A model generated the notes under the pieces. That model had not been told where the DNA came from. It saw only the letters and a program-made list of their open reading frames with translations, and did no database searches. From contig CAMPIH010000042.1 in assembly GCA_946886275.1 (NCBI GenBank), positions 1 to 14,757 on the forward strand: a stretch of DNA of 14,757 nt. The letters are read 5' to 3'. Below, piece after piece: positions 14,051 through 14,757 of this stretch. The position numbers and the translations under genes were made by a program. The DNA is from an uncultured Sphingosinicella sp. GTDB lineage: Bacteria > Pseudomonadota > Alphaproteobacteria > Sphingomonadales > Sphingomonadaceae. The stretch's first letter is position 1; each line of letters opens with the position of its first letter.

Positions 14051-14566
14051 ATGACGAGCAGCGACGAAATCCTCTCCGGCCAGGTTACCCAGATCGGCGA
14101 CCGAATCGACGAGGACGCTCTGAGGGCCGCGGTCGGTACCAATTCCGATTATTATCTCGCCCGCTGGAACGAGATGCAGGCGAAAGGCAGCCGGGTCAGC
14201 TGGAATTGGGCGGCCTGCCTCGCCAACCTCTACTGGCTCGCCTGGCGAAAGATGTGGGCGCCGCTCACGCTGCTGGTGGTCGCCTTCGTCCTCGTGGGGA
14301 TAGTGGGAGCGTTATTGCCGGCGCTCGCCCAGGCGACCTTGCTGATCAGCATCGGCTTCACCTTCGTCACTGGCGCCTATGGCAACGAAATCTATCGCCG
14401 TCATTGCGAACGGCTCGTCGCCGGCACGGCCGGGCTTGAGGGGGAGGAGGCGCTCGCCGGCCTTCGCCGCCGCGGCGGCACCTCGGCGACCGCGCTCGCC
14501 GTCACGATCGCTGCGACCCTGCTCCTCATCGGGCTTCCGATCGGCCTCCAGATCGCCGCACCCTGA
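14051..14566 (+). CDS. DUF2628-family membrane protein
   Basis: A 171-residue protein of unknown function. A polar N terminus (1-45) with a YYLARWNEM stretch (about 35-43) leads to the family motif SWNWAACLANLYWLAWRKMW (50-69), followed by two closely spaced membrane helices (about 70-92 and 94-108), a conserved GAYGNEIYRRHCE (109-121), a soluble hinge and a final membrane helix (about 147-168). I chose ATG 14051 because GGAGGGGAAA directly precedes it. An in-frame ATG at 14039 has no ribosome site, and that codon overlaps the site itself. It follows the reductase gene by 17 nt, so the two are probably one transcript. No link in function is evident. Confidence 0.85.
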   Translation: MTSSDEILSGQVTQIGDRIDEDALRAAVGTNSDYYLARWNEMQAKGSRVSWNWAACLANLYWLAWRKMWAPLTLLVVAFVLVGIVGALLPALAQATLLISIGFTFVTGAYGNEIYRRHCERLVAGTAGLEGEEALAGLRRRGGTSATALAVTIAATLLLIGLPIGLQIAAP

Positions 14567-14627
14567 AGCGGCCGCGCCGCTACCGCAGCGGCCGACGAAA
14601 TATATGGCCGCGGCGGGTGAGCGGCGC

Positions 14628-14656
14628 TTGAACTGCTCCGAACCGGTCCCTATAGA
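14628..14656 (+). promoter_or_regulatory. Promoter of the tRNA-Pro gene
   Basis: TTGAAC, 17-bp spacer, TATAGA, the best sigma-70-type match in the window. A GC-rich discriminator (CCCGCGAC) follows, as is common at stringently controlled stable-RNA promoters. The predicted transcription start lies about 45 nt before the tRNA. Confidence 0.75.
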
Positions 14657-14707
14657 CCCGCGACTGCCTGTCCCGGTGCGCTTCCGCGCCGCCGGGCCCG
14701 CTTCGGT

Positions 14708-14757
14708 CGGGGAGTAGCTCAGCCTGGTAGAGCACTGTCTTCGGGAGGCAGGGGCCG
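14708..14757 (+). tRNA. tRNA-Pro(CGG), 3' part cut off by the window end
   Basis: The 5' fifty bases fold as a tRNA: acceptor strand CGGGGAG (14708-14714), TA, D arm GCTC-AGCCTGGTA-GAGC (14717-14733), then anticodon stem CTGTC/GGCAG around the loop TTCGGGA. The anticodon is CGG at 14742-14744, with G37 next to it as is usual in proline tRNAs. A leading C on the acceptor strand is also typical of bacterial tRNA-Pro. The variable loop, T arm, acceptor 3' strand and CCA end lie beyond the window. Confidence 0.92.

Noticed and set aside
14576..14592. Hairpin GCCGCT/AGCGGC after the DUF2628 stop codon
   Set aside because: Short stem and no T run; not supportable as an intrinsic terminator.
1..14757. 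Search for a mobile element, CRISPR array, toxin-antitoxin pair, defence island or retron
   Set aside because: Nearly all sequence is occupied by recognisable chromosomal genes; no integrase, transposase, terminal repeats, regular spacer array or small paired genes are visible.

Overview
The window is a compact, GC-rich stretch of ordinary chromosome from an alphaproteobacterium, most likely a member of the Sphingomonadales. That placement is an inference. It rests on high GC, an HWE-type histidine kinase, an NKxE variant in the first G domain of Der, a PHA-system family protein, and a CtrA-like box upstream of Tad genes. I see no transposase, integrase, CRISPR array, phage gene or attachment site. 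No gap between genes exceeds about 200 bases.

Layout, left to right. (1) 52-1311 (+): a DUF418/YeiB-family membrane protein. (2) 1346-3553 (-): a signalling pair, an HWE histidine kinase with membrane and GAF sensor domains preceded by a free-standing Hpt protein. (3) 3625-7121 (-): the conserved envelope/ribosome unit, read as YfgM-like TPR protein -> BamB lipoprotein -> Der GTPase. The first two genes overlap by 4 nt. (4) 7247-8104 (-): panB, first step of pantothenate synthesis. (5) 8178-12182 (-): TadG-like protein -> TadE-like -> TadE-like, followed on the same strand by two related secreted M15-type peptidases and then a clear intrinsic terminator. (6) 12333-14566 (+), divergent from the Tad genes: a small PHA-system protein, an adrenodoxin-reductase-type ferredoxin-NADP reductase and a DUF2628 membrane protein. 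(7) 14708 to the window end (+): the first two thirds of a tRNA-Pro(CGG) gene with a well-formed promoter.

How they fit together: block 3 links outer-membrane protein assembly (BamB), an inner-membrane TPR protein and ribosome assembly (Der), in the same order as in E. coli. Block 5 is the minor-component part of a Tad (Flp) pilus system. The ATPase, secretin, main pilin and prepilin peptidase are not in the window. The 150-bp divergent region before tadG carries a near-consensus CtrA site, which suggests cell-cycle control of pilus genes as in Caulobacter. The two M15 peptidases could cut peptidoglycan, but their link to the pilus is only positional.

I found no convincing new defence, mobile or RNA system. 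The observations most worth a second look are the CtrA-type box, the tandem M15 paralogues (one with a His-rich segment), the kinase/Hpt pair without a receiver, and two genes with TTG starts behind identical ribosome binding sites.
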